54,386 nt of DNA, taken from positions 1 through 54,386 of IMG/VR virus record IMGVR_UViG_3300018914_000003. One strand, given 5' to 3'. The notes under the pieces are model-generated. The model saw nothing but the letters and a program-made list of their open reading frames with translations, was not told the DNA's origin and made no database searches. Every line of letters begins with the position of its first letter. The first letter of the stretch is position 1. This document shows positions 1 through 8,095 of this stretch, piece by piece. The position numbers were made by a program, and so were the translations under genes. This DNA is from a virus.

Positions 1-40
1 TATTTTCTTCGCTGGTAGAGGTTATGTCTTTTTTAGCCAT
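1..40 (-). CDS. HTH excisionase-like protein, N-terminal fragment cut by window edge (prophage A)
   Basis: The reverse strand reads MAKKDITSTSEEN and runs off the left edge. These bases are identical to the start of the complete helix-turn-helix gene at 46079-46435 in prophage B (constant offset 46395). Only the unstructured N-terminus is visible here, so function is taken from the B copy. Confidence 0.7.
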   Translation of the reverse strand, partial: MAKKDITSTSEEN

Positions 41-42
41 GA

Positions 43-249
43 TTATAATATTTCAATTGTTTTACTTGGTTTCGGAAGACTTAGGTAATAATCCATGTCA
101 TATGTAAAATTCTTTCGTGTGCGTTCCATTTCGGATTTCGTTAGGACTTTGTGTAGTCGGGCAAAATACCAGGATCGGAAATTTTCGTGATCCTCTTTGT
201 CGTAAATTCTCGGTTTCTGATTGGTTTGAGGATGATGTGTTATTGCCAT
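43..249 (-). CDS. Small conserved phage protein, 68 aa (prophage A)
   Basis: No function recognised. A short basic, aromatic-rich protein with the stretch DKEDHENFRSWYFARLHKV. The B copy at 46438-46644 differs at only a few residues, so the gene is under selection in both phages. It lies between the HTH gene and the first HNH gene and is read with the early operon. Confidence 0.65.
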   Translation of the reverse strand: MAITHHPQTNQKPRIYDKEDHENFRSWYFARLHKVLTKSEMERTRKNFTYDMDYYLSLPKPSKTIEIL

Positions 250-291
250 TAGTTTTCATTTATTGTTTTTAGAATTTGATCTTTGTATTCT

Positions 292-555
292 TTAGGAATA
301 TATTTCAATGTTCTTTTTGTGAACTTCAGTCAAGTATTCTTTTGTGAAAATATTTGCGTGTGCTTTCTCATGGCAGGTTCTACATAGTGCAATAAGGTTT
401 TCAATCTTATCCTGAAGATGTTTCATTTTTGAGCCGAATTCAGATCTTCTTTTGATATGGTGAATTTCGGTTGCAGGTTTATGGCAAATCTCGCAATGGT
501 AAAACCCGGAATGAGAAGGGAAAAATTCAGTATAATTTTTAGTATGTTTCTCCAT
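292..555 (-). CDS. HNH domain protein, 87 aa (prophage A)
   Basis: A compact HNH module: a CxxC pair (CEIC) followed by a His-rich strand (EIHHIKRRSEFG) and the closing CRTCHEKAH. These form the zinc and metal site of HNH nucleases. It is little more than the nuclease fold, so it may nick DNA in recombination or packaging, or act with the second HNH gene next door; target unknown. Its start overlaps the end of that gene (539-847). The B copy at 46687-46950 is nearly identical. Confidence 0.8.
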   Translation of the reverse strand: MEKHTKNYTEFFPSHSGFYHCEICHKPATEIHHIKRRSEFGSKMKHLQDKIENLIALCRTCHEKAHANIFTKEYLTEVHKKNIEIYS

Positions 556-847
556 CTTTTTTCAATTTATTATATGGGTTTAAAGGATGGTTAGGGTTAT
601 CATGAATTATTTTATGATCAGTATTGCAAACCGTTATTAACCATTTTATATTTTCACTTTCCTTGCCTCTTATACTTTCATTATTGACATAATATGTAAT
701 ATGATGAACCTCTAACCTAACCTTTGAACCGCAAATCCTGCATTGATGTCCGTCCCTTATTTTTACTTTTCGTTTAACCTCATCCCATTGGGGATCACTT
801 TTCAATGAATTAAGATATTTGCTGGGTCTCCCCTTTATCCTTCCCAT
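539..847 (-). CDS. Second HNH endonuclease-like protein, 102 aa (prophage A)
   Basis: HNH fold with the CRICGSK knuckle, LEVHHITYY as the central His pair, and a C-terminal CNTDHKIIH. The N-terminus is basic (GRPSKYLNSL), as in DNA-binding extensions. It overlaps the other HNH gene by 17 nt and the coiled-coil gene 810-1397 by 38 nt. The start at 847 is supported by the aligned start at 47242 in prophage B. Two different adjacent HNH genes kept in both phages suggests distinct jobs. Confidence 0.8.
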   Translation of the reverse strand: MGRIKGRPSKYLNSLKSDPQWDEVKRKVKIRDGHQCRICGSKVRLEVHHITYYVNNESIRGKESENIKWLITVCNTDHKIIHDNPNHPLNPYNKLKKDGETY

Positions 848-1397
848 TTTTTAAGCTTTCAAAAAACTTTTCGTTTTTATCTGTCGAACTGAATAAATCT
901 GCTTTTTCGTGTTCAGGAATATCATATACTGCAGCAAGGCTTACATCACCGTTATCTTGCCACACATAAAAGTAGTATCTGCCTTTGTGGGGTAACCTGT
1001 AGGTCCTATTTGCCGGAACTTCTATTGAAGTTTTTTCAGCTTTAATTTCTAAAGCAAAATCACTGATTTTTGTTTGTAGCGCTCCTACTGTTTCAGATGC
1101 TGTTTCCTTTTCTTTTTTAGCAGTCTGCAGATCAGATTCTTTTTGTGCTAAATTTTCCCTAGCTTCCGGAAGTTCGTTTTCAACAACTCCCAAAATCATT
1201 TCTCTGAAATTGTGAATTTCTTCATCTGTGTACCATCTTTGAGCAAATGTTTTCTGATGTTCAGATACAGTGTTTAAAGCAAAGTATTCCTGGAATTCAT
1301 CAATTGTTTCAAAATTCCCTAAATTTTCAGGAAGATTTTCATCGTTTCCCGCTACACTAAAATTGTGTTCAAATGGTTTTTCTTCTAATAAATGCAT
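810..1397 (-). CDS. Unknown early protein with central coiled coil, 195 aa (prophage A)
   Basis: No family recognised. Residues about 70-125 are rich in Glu, Lys and Ala with heptad-like spacing (coiled coil). The C-terminal third has a beta-rich stretch (TYRLPHKGRYYFYVWQDNGDVSLAAVYD). The B copy (47205-47792) keeps length, both ends and domain order but has clearly diverged in sequence, unlike the near-identical flanking genes. That suggests diversifying selection or allele replacement. It sits with recombination genes in the early operon. Confidence 0.65.
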   Translation of the reverse strand: MHLLEEKPFEHNFSVAGNDENLPENLGNFETIDEFQEYFALNTVSEHQKTFAQRWYTDEEIHNFREMILGVVENELPEARENLAQKESDLQTAKKEKETASETVGALQTKISDFALEIKAEKTSIEVPANRTYRLPHKGRYYFYVWQDNGDVSLAAVYDIPEHEKADLFSSTDKNEKFFESLKNGKDKGETQQIS

Positions 1398-1408
1398 AAT
1401 GTTATTTT

Positions 1409-1855
1409 TTATAAATAGATTTTGTTTTCGTGTTGTTCAATTTGATTTTTGATTTCTTCCAGGTGAACCAGATCTTTCGGTTCCGGTAAATAAAGCCCTA
1501 AATGTTTTACGGAAAAGTTCCTGAATCGTTCTGTTGCTTCTGAAAATTCCTGTGTATTAAGCTCTGATGTACTTTTGATTCGGTCCCTAACTTCTCCGGT
1601 TTGATAGTTGATAAACTCAGTTTTGAAAATATGCTCATTAACTTTTTGTTTGAAAATAATTTGCTTTACATATTCTAGAGTTTCACCGTATTCCAAAGCA
1701 AACCAGCTTAGTATTAAATGCAGATAATTGTTTTGGCTGTACGTCCTGTTTTTCTTCTTTTCCAAGACTTCAATCTTTGCATTCTTATCAAGAAGATGCT
1801 TGATCCTGTTTATTGCTTTTTTTCTCATGTCTGGGTTGGAAGTATCGAAAATCAT
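1409..1855 (-). CDS. NinB-like recombination protein (prophage A)
   Basis: 148 aa. The fold resembles lambda NinB (Orf), a recombination mediator that helps load the annealing protein on SSB-coated single strands. Visible features are a basic N-terminal half (AINRIKHLLDKNAKIEV), the conserved NNYLHLILSWFALEYGE segment, and a C-terminal helical part. It lies just downstream of the exonuclease, where a red-type system would have it. Assignment rests on pattern and context; the B copy is at 47810-48256. Confidence 0.6.
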   Translation of the reverse strand: MIFDTSNPDMRKKAINRIKHLLDKNAKIEVLEKKKNRTYSQNNYLHLILSWFALEYGETLEYVKQIIFKQKVNEHIFKTEFINYQTGEVRDRIKSTSELNTQEFSEATERFRNFSVKHLGLYLPEPKDLVHLEEIKNQIEQHENKIYL

Positions 1856-1861
1856 CTTGTT

Positions 1862-2101
1862 TTACTTTTCAAGTTGTTTTAAAAGTTCATCCGCCGCTTT
1901 TAATGCTCTCGCAGCTAAATATTCAGGAGTTTGAGAATTGTTTGATGATAATAATCCTTGCAATGCTAATCCCGCAAAATATTCTCTTTTTGAAAGACCA
2001 TGATTTACTTCATAATTCCAATTCCAAACTTCAGATAATTGATTTTTACTATTTGTGTTACTGATTAATTGTGGATATATCGGTTTTTCTGAATTTTCCA
2101 T
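1862..2101 (-). CDS. Small conserved phage protein, 79 aa (prophage A)
   Basis: Carries the motif GLSKREYFAGLALQGLLSSN, seen in many Bacteroidota phage and host-borne phage genes, followed by an Ala/Leu helix ending in LLKQLEK. Function unknown. It follows the exonuclease with a 1-base gap. The B copy (48263-48496) is the same except for a short length change near residues 25-30. Confidence 0.65.
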   Translation of the reverse strand: MENSEKPIYPQLISNTNSKNQLSEVWNWNYEVNHGLSKREYFAGLALQGLLSSNNSQTPEYLAARALKAADELLKQLEK

Positions 2102-2102
2102 T

Positions 2103-2978
2103 TTATAAAGAATTTAAAAGTTGTTTTTTATGTTTTTCGGCCAATGCAAGTCGTATTTTTGCTTTCTTAATATCTTCATCATCACGATGAATTTCAATGA
2201 CGAAGAGCTGTAATTCTGGGTTCACAAACCGGTCATCATAATCAATATAAAAGCATCTTTTTCTTCCAGAAGCAAGCAAGTTCCCCTGTATTTGCCAGTA
2301 ATAATCTTTTTCATGTTTCTTGAAATCTGCCTGACTTTTAATGTTTTTAATCCTAAATAGATGTGTTTTACTATCCGGGCATTTTACTTCAGCTAAATCA
2401 TCAATTGCAATAATTCCGTCCGGAGTTCCACCGAAATACGAACACAATTGAATGAATACTTGATCAGGACCTGTACACTCACACTTAACTCCAAACTTTG
2501 CTTCAAAGGCTGCAATCGCATCAAGTTCCTTTTCATTTCCACGGTCCATTGAATCATTGGAAAATCTTTTTACACTTTTTCCTTCTGTAAGAATTTCAAG
2601 GGCTTTTTCTTCGATATATGTTAGTGCTCCTGTAGATAAATATTCGCTATATTGAAAATCCGGTTTAAGTATTTTTCTTATTAATGACTCTTCAAATTGA
2701 AATTCTTTTGATAGATCTAAAATTGAACACTTATCATTTCCTCTTGGTTTGTATTTGCTCCTGATCTCTTCAATTTTTATATCAGATAAATCCAAATAAT
2801 CTATATCAGCCATTAATCTTCCAAGATCAGAAGAAGTAAATTTTCCAAGGCGGGATTTAAACCATTCTTCACGCTTCCGAATATCTTCTAAAGCTTTGTC
2901 TATTGAAGCCAAAGCCGAATCATGTTCGGCTTTTAAAGCTTCAAGATCTGGTATGATGATATTACTCTTCGTTAGCAT
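2103..2978 (-). CDS. YqaJ/lambda-type exonuclease (prophage A)
   Basis: 291 aa, usual length for the family. The C-terminal half holds the nuclease core: RGNEKELDAIAAFEAKFG, then GGTPDG, then LAEVKCP (Asp and Glu-x-Lys of the PD-(D/E)XK site), then YYWQIQGNLLASG with the family Gln. Degrades one strand from DNA ends so an annealing protein can pair phage DNA. The first 120 residues are long and unlike the B enzyme (48498-49190), which is about 60 residues shorter; only the core is shared. It overlaps the upstream gene by 17 nt. Confidence 0.85.
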   Translation of the reverse strand: MLTKSNIIIPDLEALKAEHDSALASIDKALEDIRKREEWFKSRLGKFTSSDLGRLMADIDYLDLSDIKIEEIRSKYKPRGNDKCSILDLSKEFQFEESLIRKILKPDFQYSEYLSTGALTYIEEKALEILTEGKSVKRFSNDSMDRGNEKELDAIAAFEAKFGVKCECTGPDQVFIQLCSYFGGTPDGIIAIDDLAEVKCPDSKTHLFRIKNIKSQADFKKHEKDYYWQIQGNLLASGRKRCFYIDYDDRFVNPELQLFVIEIHRDDEDIKKAKIRLALAEKHKKQLLNSL

Positions 2979-3384
2979 CGAAAAGATTGATATTTAATTC
3001 ATCCACATCAAAAATTGGAATCTCATTTCCTCCGACTGTTTTTGTTGTACCGGTGCATGTGATTCTTACACCTTGACCGATCTTCGTACTCATTAGAGCT
3101 TGAATCAGCACTGTTTGGCCGGCAATAAAGGCTTTGTCTCCATCATGAAGTTTTGCCAGGAAATATGTATTTCCCTTAGCGTCTGTTGCTTCTTTTAATC
3201 CAAGAAAGAAACATTCAGTAGGTTTATCCTTTTCGGCAATCCATTCTTCTTTTTTCTGATATGATACCGTTAACTTTCTGTTGGTTTCGGCATTCTTTAA
3301 GGCACCGATTGCATTTGTTGAAGGCATGATGAATGTTACTTCACCGTTTTTCGGATATAATTCCACTTGATTTTCGTTTGACAT
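2962..3384 (-). CDS. Putative single-strand DNA-binding/annealing partner of the exonuclease (prophage A)
   Basis: 140 aa. Predicted mostly beta: FFLGLKEATDAKGNTYFLAKL, then TVLIQALMSTKIGQGVRITC. Alternating strands and an acidic C-terminus fit an OB-fold protein, but no family motif is certain. The gene in the same slot of prophage B (49190-49621) has a different sequence with a similar length and strand pattern. Its place directly before the exonuclease argues for a role in recombination. Confidence 0.5.
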   Translation of the reverse strand: MSNENQVELYPKNGEVTFIMPSTNAIGALKNAETNRKLTVSYQKKEEWIAEKDKPTECFFLGLKEATDAKGNTYFLAKLHDGDKAFIAGQTVLIQALMSTKIGQGVRITCTGTTKTVGGNEIPIFDVDELNINLFDANEE

Positions 3385-3404
3385 TTTATAAATTTTTAAT
3401 GTTA

Positions 3405-4550
3405 TTATTTGGAATTGTTTATTACTGAAATTGAATCAGATATTGCATCTTGTATTCTTTCCATGCATCTGATGAGTTCAACTTTCAACTTTTCATCATT
3501 AATTTCTGGATCAGCGATAGTATATTGTAAACTTTGTAAAAATTCAACAGCCTTCTGCTTTTCAGGTTTTAAAGCATCCAATCTTGCAGCCTCTGCCTTT
3601 GCTTTCTTTTCGGCATCAGCTTCTTCTTTTGCTTTACGATCTTCTTCTGCTTTGGCATCTTGTTCAGCTTTTTCTTTGGCAATTCTGTCAGATTCAATTT
3701 TTGCAAGGCGATCTTTTTCATCCTGTAATTTTTTATTTTCAGCATCAATTTTAGCCTGTTGTTCTTTCATTGCAGCATCTTGTTCTCCTTTTTCCTTAGC
3801 AAATTTTTTACGCTCGGCCTCAAGTTCAGCTTCTTGATCCGCTTTTATTTTTGCAAGGCGATCTTCATCAGCTTTACGATCTGCTTCCAATTTTGATTGA
3901 GCTGCTTCAAGTTCTTTTCTCTCTTCTTCCATCTTTATTTTTTCAAGCCTGTTTGCTTCAGCTTGTTCAAGAGCTTTAATTTTGGATGAAAGAGTATTTT
4001 TTACGAGGATTATTTTTTCATTGAAGTCAAGTTCAAATTCCTCGAATTGTGCAACATCAGTCTGGAAAAGGTTTTGTTCAAAATCAACTTTAAGAGAATC
4101 AATTGTTTCAAATGACAACTTGTTAATTTTTTGAAGGGCTTCTTCATAAAGAGAATTGATTGAATCACGAATCTTATTTTTTCTTTCTTCTTCAATCCTT
4201 AATTTCTCCTGTTTTTCTTTCTCCTTGATTTCTTCCCATCTTTTCACTTCAGATTGTTGCTTTTCTTCATGTGGTTTGGTAATGGAAATTAATCCTTCAC
4301 TTACTCCGGCAACTGCTTCCCGGAATTTTTTTATTTTGGAAGCAATTAATTTATCCTGGTTTTGGATTTCAGTTCTGGCAGTAACAAGGGTGGTCCTTGT
4401 TTTTTTTGCTTCCTCATAAGTTTTATTATCAGTGATTTCAACGAAAGGATTTTCTTTGACTATCTGCAGCTGCTTTTCTTTCATTCCCTGCAGTTCAGGA
4501 AGATCATTGACATCGATTTGATCAATTTGAATTAATGTTTGTGTGCTCAT
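3405..4550 (-). CDS. Long coiled-coil recombination-region protein, DUF1351-like (prophage A)
   Basis: 381 aa. The N-terminal 130 residues resemble the DUF1351 region found beside phage recombination genes (VKENPFVEITDNKTYEEAKK, then KIKKFREAVAG). From about residue 200 to 330 the protein is an almost pure Lys/Glu/Ala coiled coil with repeated DRLAKI and AEADRK-type heptads. The C-terminal 45 residues are globular. The B copy (49629-50792) is nearly identical up to about residue 215, then the coil differs in sequence. Confidence 0.65.
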   Translation of the reverse strand: MSTQTLIQIDQIDVNDLPELQGMKEKQLQIVKENPFVEITDNKTYEEAKKTRTTLVTARTEIQNQDKLIASKIKKFREAVAGVSEGLISITKPHEEKQQSEVKRWEEIKEKEKQEKLRIEEERKNKIRDSINSLYEEALQKINKLSFETIDSLKVDFEQNLFQTDVAQFEEFELDFNEKIILVKNTLSSKIKALEQAEANRLEKIKMEEERKELEAAQSKLEADRKADEDRLAKIKADQEAELEAERKKFAKEKGEQDAAMKEQQAKIDAENKKLQDEKDRLAKIESDRIAKEKAEQDAKAEEDRKAKEEADAEKKAKAEAARLDALKPEKQKAVEFLQSLQYTIADPEINDEKLKVELIRCMERIQDAISDSISVINNSK

Positions 4551-4568
4551 TCTGTTTGGTTTAATTGA

Positions 4569-4757
4569 TTATTTTCTTTTCTTTAATTCCCAGTATTCGC
4601 TTACTAACTGCTGATTGAAGGAAACTGTTAAAGGAGAATTGTTTTTAATTGCTGTGTTTAATCTTTCCTACCAGAAGGGCGTTTTACTGCTGATTTGCTC
4701 ATTTATGATTTCAATCCTTTCCTTTACCGGTTTTGATATATAATTTTGAAAATTCAT
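4569..4757 (-). pseudogene. Small gene interrupted by an in-frame TAG, 62 codons (prophage A)
   Basis: Read from the ATG at 4757 the frame gives MNFQNYISKPVKERIEIINE, reaches TAG at codon 30 (4668-4670), and then continues open as ERLNTAIKNNSPLTVSFNQQ to a TAA at 4569. The second half looks like normal protein with no further stops, so a single base change probably broke the gene recently. Start spacing to the next gene (4759) is 1 base, typical for this operon. Confidence 0.55.
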
Positions 4758-4758
4758 T

Positions 4759-5055
4759 TTATGAAGCAATTAAGTATGGATTGAAAGATTGTTTTCTGTA
4801 ATTTTTAAACCAGATAGCGATCATTCGCCTTATCTTTTTATAAACTGTTGAAGTTTTAAGAATTATTCCGGTTTTTTTGCTGTCAGCATTCATAAAAAAG
4901 AATTTTCCGCATTCTATTCTGATTCTAACATCTGAATCTTCAAACCAGATAAAACCGAATGTTTTCTGTTTGTTAAGTCCTGTAACATCCATTTTGTAGA
5001 ATTGAAATGTTTTTACTTTTTTTCCTAAGATTATTTTTTGTAGTTTTGTTGCCAT
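4759..5055 (-). CDS. Unknown basic protein, 98 aa (prophage A only)
   Basis: Rich in Lys, Phe and Ile, with several predicted strands and a basic C-terminus (RRMIAIWFKNYRKQ). No family recognised. Absent from prophage B, which has four other small genes in this slot (50805-51620). Probably an exchangeable accessory gene. Confidence 0.5.
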   Translation of the reverse strand: MATKLQKIILGKKVKTFQFYKMDVTGLNKQKTFGFIWFEDSDVRIRIECGKFFFMNADSKKTGIILKTSTVYKKIRRMIAIWFKNYRKQSFNPYLIAS

Positions 5056-5114
5056 ACCGGTTTGATTATTTTTTTTAATTAAGCTTTTGCCATCTGTTCC
5101 ACCAGGTGGCTTTT

Positions 5115-5387
5115 TTATTTTTTGCTAATGAAATAAAGCTCGATTGCCTTTTTAGAATCTATTTTCATCTGCTTTCCAGAGTTCATTATTGCAGCGTCAA
5201 TAATTCCTGAATTTTTAATTTCCTGCGCTTTTGTCAATCCGCAATTAAAAAGTTTTGCAATCCCTCTCATTCCGTAAACCCACTCTATTTCCTGCTTATC
5301 TTCTTTACTTATAGCAGTGCGGATTGTCTCTATAAATTCCCGGCCTGTCATTTGAAAGATGTGTTTGTCTAATATTTCGGAGTTCAT
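5115..5387 (-). CDS. DUF3853-family helix-turn-helix protein (prophage A)
   Basis: 90 aa, typical of DUF3853: an N-terminal dock (LDKHIFQMTGREFIE), then YGMRGIAKLFNCGLTKAQEI, which is a MerR/excisionase-like HTH, and a C-terminal strand (KMKIDSKKAIELY). These proteins occur near immunity and excision regions of Bacteroidota mobile elements and are expected to bind DNA. The B copy at 51676-51948 differs by two residues, although flanking genes are unrelated. It overlaps the next gene by 4 nt. Confidence 0.75.
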   Translation of the reverse strand: MNSEILDKHIFQMTGREFIETIRTAISKEDKQEIEWVYGMRGIAKLFNCGLTKAQEIKNSGIIDAAIMNSGKQMKIDSKKAIELYFISKK

Positions 5388-5620
5388 AATGTTATCTTTA
5401 TTCCGTTTGCAATTTTTAAGATCTTTTCAGCTAAAACTATTGCTTGATCTTTCTCTAAATAGCAACAATTTTCTACATCTGATTCTGAATTGTAAATAAC
5501 TAAGCAAACTTCATCAGAAGTTTCAGTTTCGCCCTGACTGTGCATGATAGATGTTTTTACTTTTTGAACACTAAGATTAGAGCCGCAGTTTGTTTCGATT
5601 TTATAGACTTTGTTTTTCAT
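5384..5620 (-). CDS. Unknown small protein, 78 aa (prophage A)
   Basis: No family recognised. Predicted beta strands at the N-terminus, then EVCLVIYNSESDVENCCYLE and a helix with LEKDQAIVLAEKILKIA. Its stop overlaps the DUF3853 start as ATGA, so translation is probably coupled. Prophage B carries a different 94-aa gene here (51994-52278) that also ends in a helix following a strand-rich half. Confidence 0.55.
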   Translation of the reverse strand: MKNKVYKIETNCGSNLSVQKVKTSIMHSQGETETSDEVCLVIYNSESDVENCCYLEKDQAIVLAEKILKIANGIKITL

Positions 5621-5624
5621 TGCT

Positions 5625-6368
5625 TTAACTTTTTCTAAATTCTAAAATTGATTTCCTCACAGATCTGGCAGCGAGGTTTGCGGTTTTAGCGCATTCTTCA
5701 TTACTATATCTTCTATTTTTCTCAATATCATCCATTGCTAAAGTTTCAGCAAAGGCAATTGATTGTAATTCAAGCAAAGACATATTCTCACGGAGATTAT
5801 CCTTTTTAGCAAGTCCTTTCTTCTCACGTATTTCCGATGCTTCTTTGCCGTATAATTCAACATACATGGCATTCGTGCATCTTTTGTAACCATCACCGAT
5901 AACACCGTGTTTTCTTAGGGTAGAGGTAAATTCATTTCTTACACCTTTTCCGGTAAGTCTCTTCATAATCCATTCGGAAGACATTCCTTTGCGTTCATAA
6001 GTCGAAATTGCCCGGTCAACAATTTTATCAGGATTTTTCTCCTCTTCAATTCTTTCAAAGAAAACTTCATTGACGAGAATGTGAAGTTTTGGATCTAAAT
6101 ATTTGGCATAAGCAAGAGCAATGTTTTTATGTGAAAATGTTCCACCGCCTTTTCCTTTTTTAGATTTTATAATGTGGTTTTTGACCGTATTTAAAATTTC
6201 AGTAGCAGCATCAATAAGATTTACCGCAGATTCGGTTCTTTGCCAATCATTTGGATTCTGGTTTTTAGGTGAGCCCGCAAGTTTCCAAAGGTCAGTCAAT
6301 GAAAACATTTCATTTTCTACTCTCACATTACTCAGGATGTCCTTCTTTCTGATTTTTTGTAGTTCCAT
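5625..6368 (-). CDS. KilA-N domain antirepressor-like protein (prophage A)
   Basis: 247 aa. The N-terminal ~110 residues are a KilA-N DNA-binding domain: SLTDLWKLAGS, WQRTESAVNLIDA, then GKGGGTFSHKNIALAYAKYL and the terminal LHILVNEVFFERI. The C-terminal half is helical. KilA-N proteins act as antirepressors or early regulators. It is the third gene of the early operon. Prophage B has a Rha-family gene here instead (52284-52898), a module swap. Confidence 0.8.
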   Translation of the reverse strand: MELQKIRKKDILSNVRVENEMFSLTDLWKLAGSPKNQNPNDWQRTESAVNLIDAATEILNTVKNHIIKSKKGKGGGTFSHKNIALAYAKYLDPKLHILVNEVFFERIEEEKNPDKIVDRAISTYERKGMSSEWIMKRLTGKGVRNEFTSTLRKHGVIGDGYKRCTNAMYVELYGKEASEIREKKGLAKKDNLRENMSLLELQSIAFAETLAMDDIEKNRRYSNEECAKTANLAARSVRKSILEFRKS

Positions 6369-6407
6369 AATTAATTTGTGAATTTTTCTGGATGTTCTTT
6401 AATTAGT

Positions 6408-6692
6408 CTAGCGAGGGTTTGCATTTATTTTAGCTGTGCGTTTTGATTTTTGTTTTATATTCATCACATTAATTAAATTTTGTGCATCATTGATCTGTTC
6501 CTGCATTTTTGCTTTCAAAACTTCCTGCACACGGTCAATTTTACTATCCGGAATTCTTGCATCATAGAACCAAAGGTTTTTAATAGATTCCGTTGATATT
6601 CCAAACTCTTTATGAAGCTGATACTTCACGTCTTCTTTTCTGTCATTGGTCAGACTTTTGAAAATTTCCTTTATGTTTTCTGCTTTGTTCAT
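6408..6692 (-). CDS. Cro-like first early gene, 94 aa (prophage A)
   Basis: The first gene transcribed leftward from the immunity region. Residues 15-60 resemble an HTH (VKYQLHKEFGISTESIKNLW), followed by a helix and a basic tail (KQKSKRTAKINANPR). By position and size a Cro-type regulator that would compete with the repressor at 6971-7510 for the same operators. Sequence is unrelated to the B counterpart at 52903-53130. Confidence 0.55.
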   Translation of the reverse strand: MNKAENIKEIFKSLTNDRKEDVKYQLHKEFGISTESIKNLWFYDARIPDSKIDRVQEVLKAKMQEQINDAQNLINVMNIKQKSKRTAKINANPR

Positions 6693-6736
6693 ATTATTTT
6701 TTATATTTGTTTGCGAGCAACAATGTTTTGTTATTT

Positions 6737-6766
6737 CAAAGATAATAAAGTTTATTTAAAGTACAA
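6737..6766 (-). promoter_or_regulatory. Leftward early promoter of prophage A
   Basis: On the minus strand a TTG at 6766-6764 is followed after 19 bases by TATCTTTG (6744-6737), a match to the Bacteroidota -33/-7 pattern TTG-N19/20-TAnnTTTG. It reads into the Cro-like gene at 6692 and the early operon behind it. Confidence 0.65.
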
Positions 6767-6802
6767 TAGTTTATATAAACTTTTTTGTTTAAAATTTAAA
6801 AC
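6748..6802. promoter_or_regulatory. Candidate repressor operators of prophage A
   Basis: Three related AT-rich sites: AAGTTTATTTAAAGT (6748-6762), the perfect palindrome AGTTTATATAAACT (6768-6781) and GTTTAAAATTTAAAAC (6787-6802). The half-site GTTTA/TAAAC recurs. The first lies between the -33 and -7 boxes of the early promoter and the second directly beside the -33 box, as expected for repressor/Cro operators. They are unlike the TACAGT sites of prophage B. Confidence 0.5.
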
Positions 6803-6970
6803 TTGTTGATTACCAATGCTATTATTTTCAATAGAAGTGGATGAATATTCCGCATAAACACGGTTAATGAATGTGAACAGATTATATAATTTTACTTTGA
6901 AAGGATGAATAAATATGGTAAACCGTAATTTAGTTAGCTAAAAAGTATTTTTTTACAAAAAACATTAAAT

Positions 6971-7510
6971 ATGAAAGAAAAAGAAAAGATAAACATGTTT
7001 ATTCAATATCTTTTAGTAAGTGGGAAGTATGAAAGCCAAGCCGATATTGGAAAAAAATTAGGCTATGATAATAAATCTTCTTTTTCTCAATTGCTTAAGA
7101 AAGAGATTACATCAACTTTTAAAGAAAAATTCATAAAACTATTTCCAGAGTATGAAGATTTTAATATAAACTTTGAAGTAAGTACAGAAAAAAAAGAAGT
7201 AAGTATAGAAAAAAAAGAGGATCAAACTAAAGAAAATGAATTCATTTCTTTACCGATTGAAGAAAAACTGAATATGATATATAGCCAAAATCTCAAAATA
7301 CAAGAAAAATTAGAAATAAATAAAAAAGCCTTAAAAACGAATGAAGAAAAAATTGAAGATATCAAACAAGACAATGCAGACCGGTATAAGGCAGCGTTAT
7401 TGTTTAACAGAATTTATTTTGACATGTTATTAGAGAATTTTAACATGCGCTTAGAAAACGAGAATAAGACAACAGTTGAAGATATTTTCGAAGAATCTAG
7501 TTTAAGTTAG
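6971..7510 (+). CDS. Phage repressor-like protein without a protease domain (prophage A)
   Basis: 179 aa, divergent from the early operon. The N-terminal 65 residues look like an HTH domain (SQADIGKKLGYDNKSSFSQL). A short duplicated linker follows (EVSTEKKEVSIEKKE). The C-terminal part begins with LPIEEKLNMIYSQN and continues as a coiled coil. The B repressor (53264-53803) shares the LPIEEKLN-IY-QN segment but has a different HTH. No S24/LexA-type serine protease is present, so RecA-triggered self-cleavage is not expected; induction may depend on the KilA-N protein. Confidence 0.7.
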   Translation: MKEKEKINMFIQYLLVSGKYESQADIGKKLGYDNKSSFSQLLKKEITSTFKEKFIKLFPEYEDFNINFEVSTEKKEVSIEKKEDQTKENEFISLPIEEKLNMIYSQNLKIQEKLEINKKALKTNEEKIEDIKQDNADRYKAALLFNRIYFDMLLENFNMRLENENKTTVEDIFEESSLS

Positions 7511-7855
7511 TTCGTAGGATTATTATACAAAATCTGAATTTAGTTACACAAAGACGCCTTGATGCTGTGGAATTTATTAATGATATCTGTTGTTTGGAGA
7601 AATACAAATCTCTTGAAAGCACACTAGTAAAAAGACCGTTGTTCTTATTATACTCATTATGATTTATTATTTTCATTTTATACATCTTTATGTTTAAAGT
7701 ATACAAGATGTCAATAATATTAATGCTAGCAGTCTTATCGTTATTCATGGTATTGAATTATAAGATTAAATATATTAAAATAATAATATTTTCTTTAGAT
7801 ATGAATAATTATTTTTAGTATCCGTCACATAACAATTAAAATTATAAACGTAAAC
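7511..7855. other. Gene-poor AT-rich stretch after the prophage A repressor
   Basis: No convincing gene. A leftward frame at 7497-7748 is open for 83 codons but its composition looks random and it has no counterpart at the matching place in prophage B. The stretch ends where the repeat shared with 54146 begins. Confidence 0.5.
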
Positions 7856-8095
7856 ATCTATAAGACAAAAGTATAATCACAAAGCGACAAAACTTGACGT
7901 ATTAAAAAAAGAATATGAATAAATTACAGATAGTTACATTTACGAAAAATATTAAATGGCGGATTTGTCGAACTAAATAAATTTATTATGAAAAAAATTA
8001 CAATCTTTTTATTAAGTGCTATTTTATTAAGTACTTCTTGCAGTAATAATGATTCAGAAGAGATTAAAACAGATATTACTGATAATCGCCCACCA
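7856..8095 (+). repeat. Direct repeat, left copy (lipoprotein leader and 5' gene part)
   Basis: Begins at ATCTATAAGACAAAAGTATA and matches 54146-54386 up to the window end. About 130 bases of upstream sequence match with scattered changes and one-base length differences, and the following coding bases (7988-8095) are identical. It is the only part of the post-repressor region shared by both prophages. Recombination between the copies would delete one prophage length. Confidence 0.9.

Noticed and set aside
3409-3837. Open frame on the plus strand opposite the coiled-coil gene
   Set aside because: Ser/Phe/Ala-rich antisense shadow of Lys/Glu/Ala heptads; the same appears at 49753-50070 and 50206-50643.
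7497-7748. 83-codon minus-strand frame after the prophage A repressor
   Set aside because: Random-looking composition, no motif, no counterpart at the same place in prophage B.
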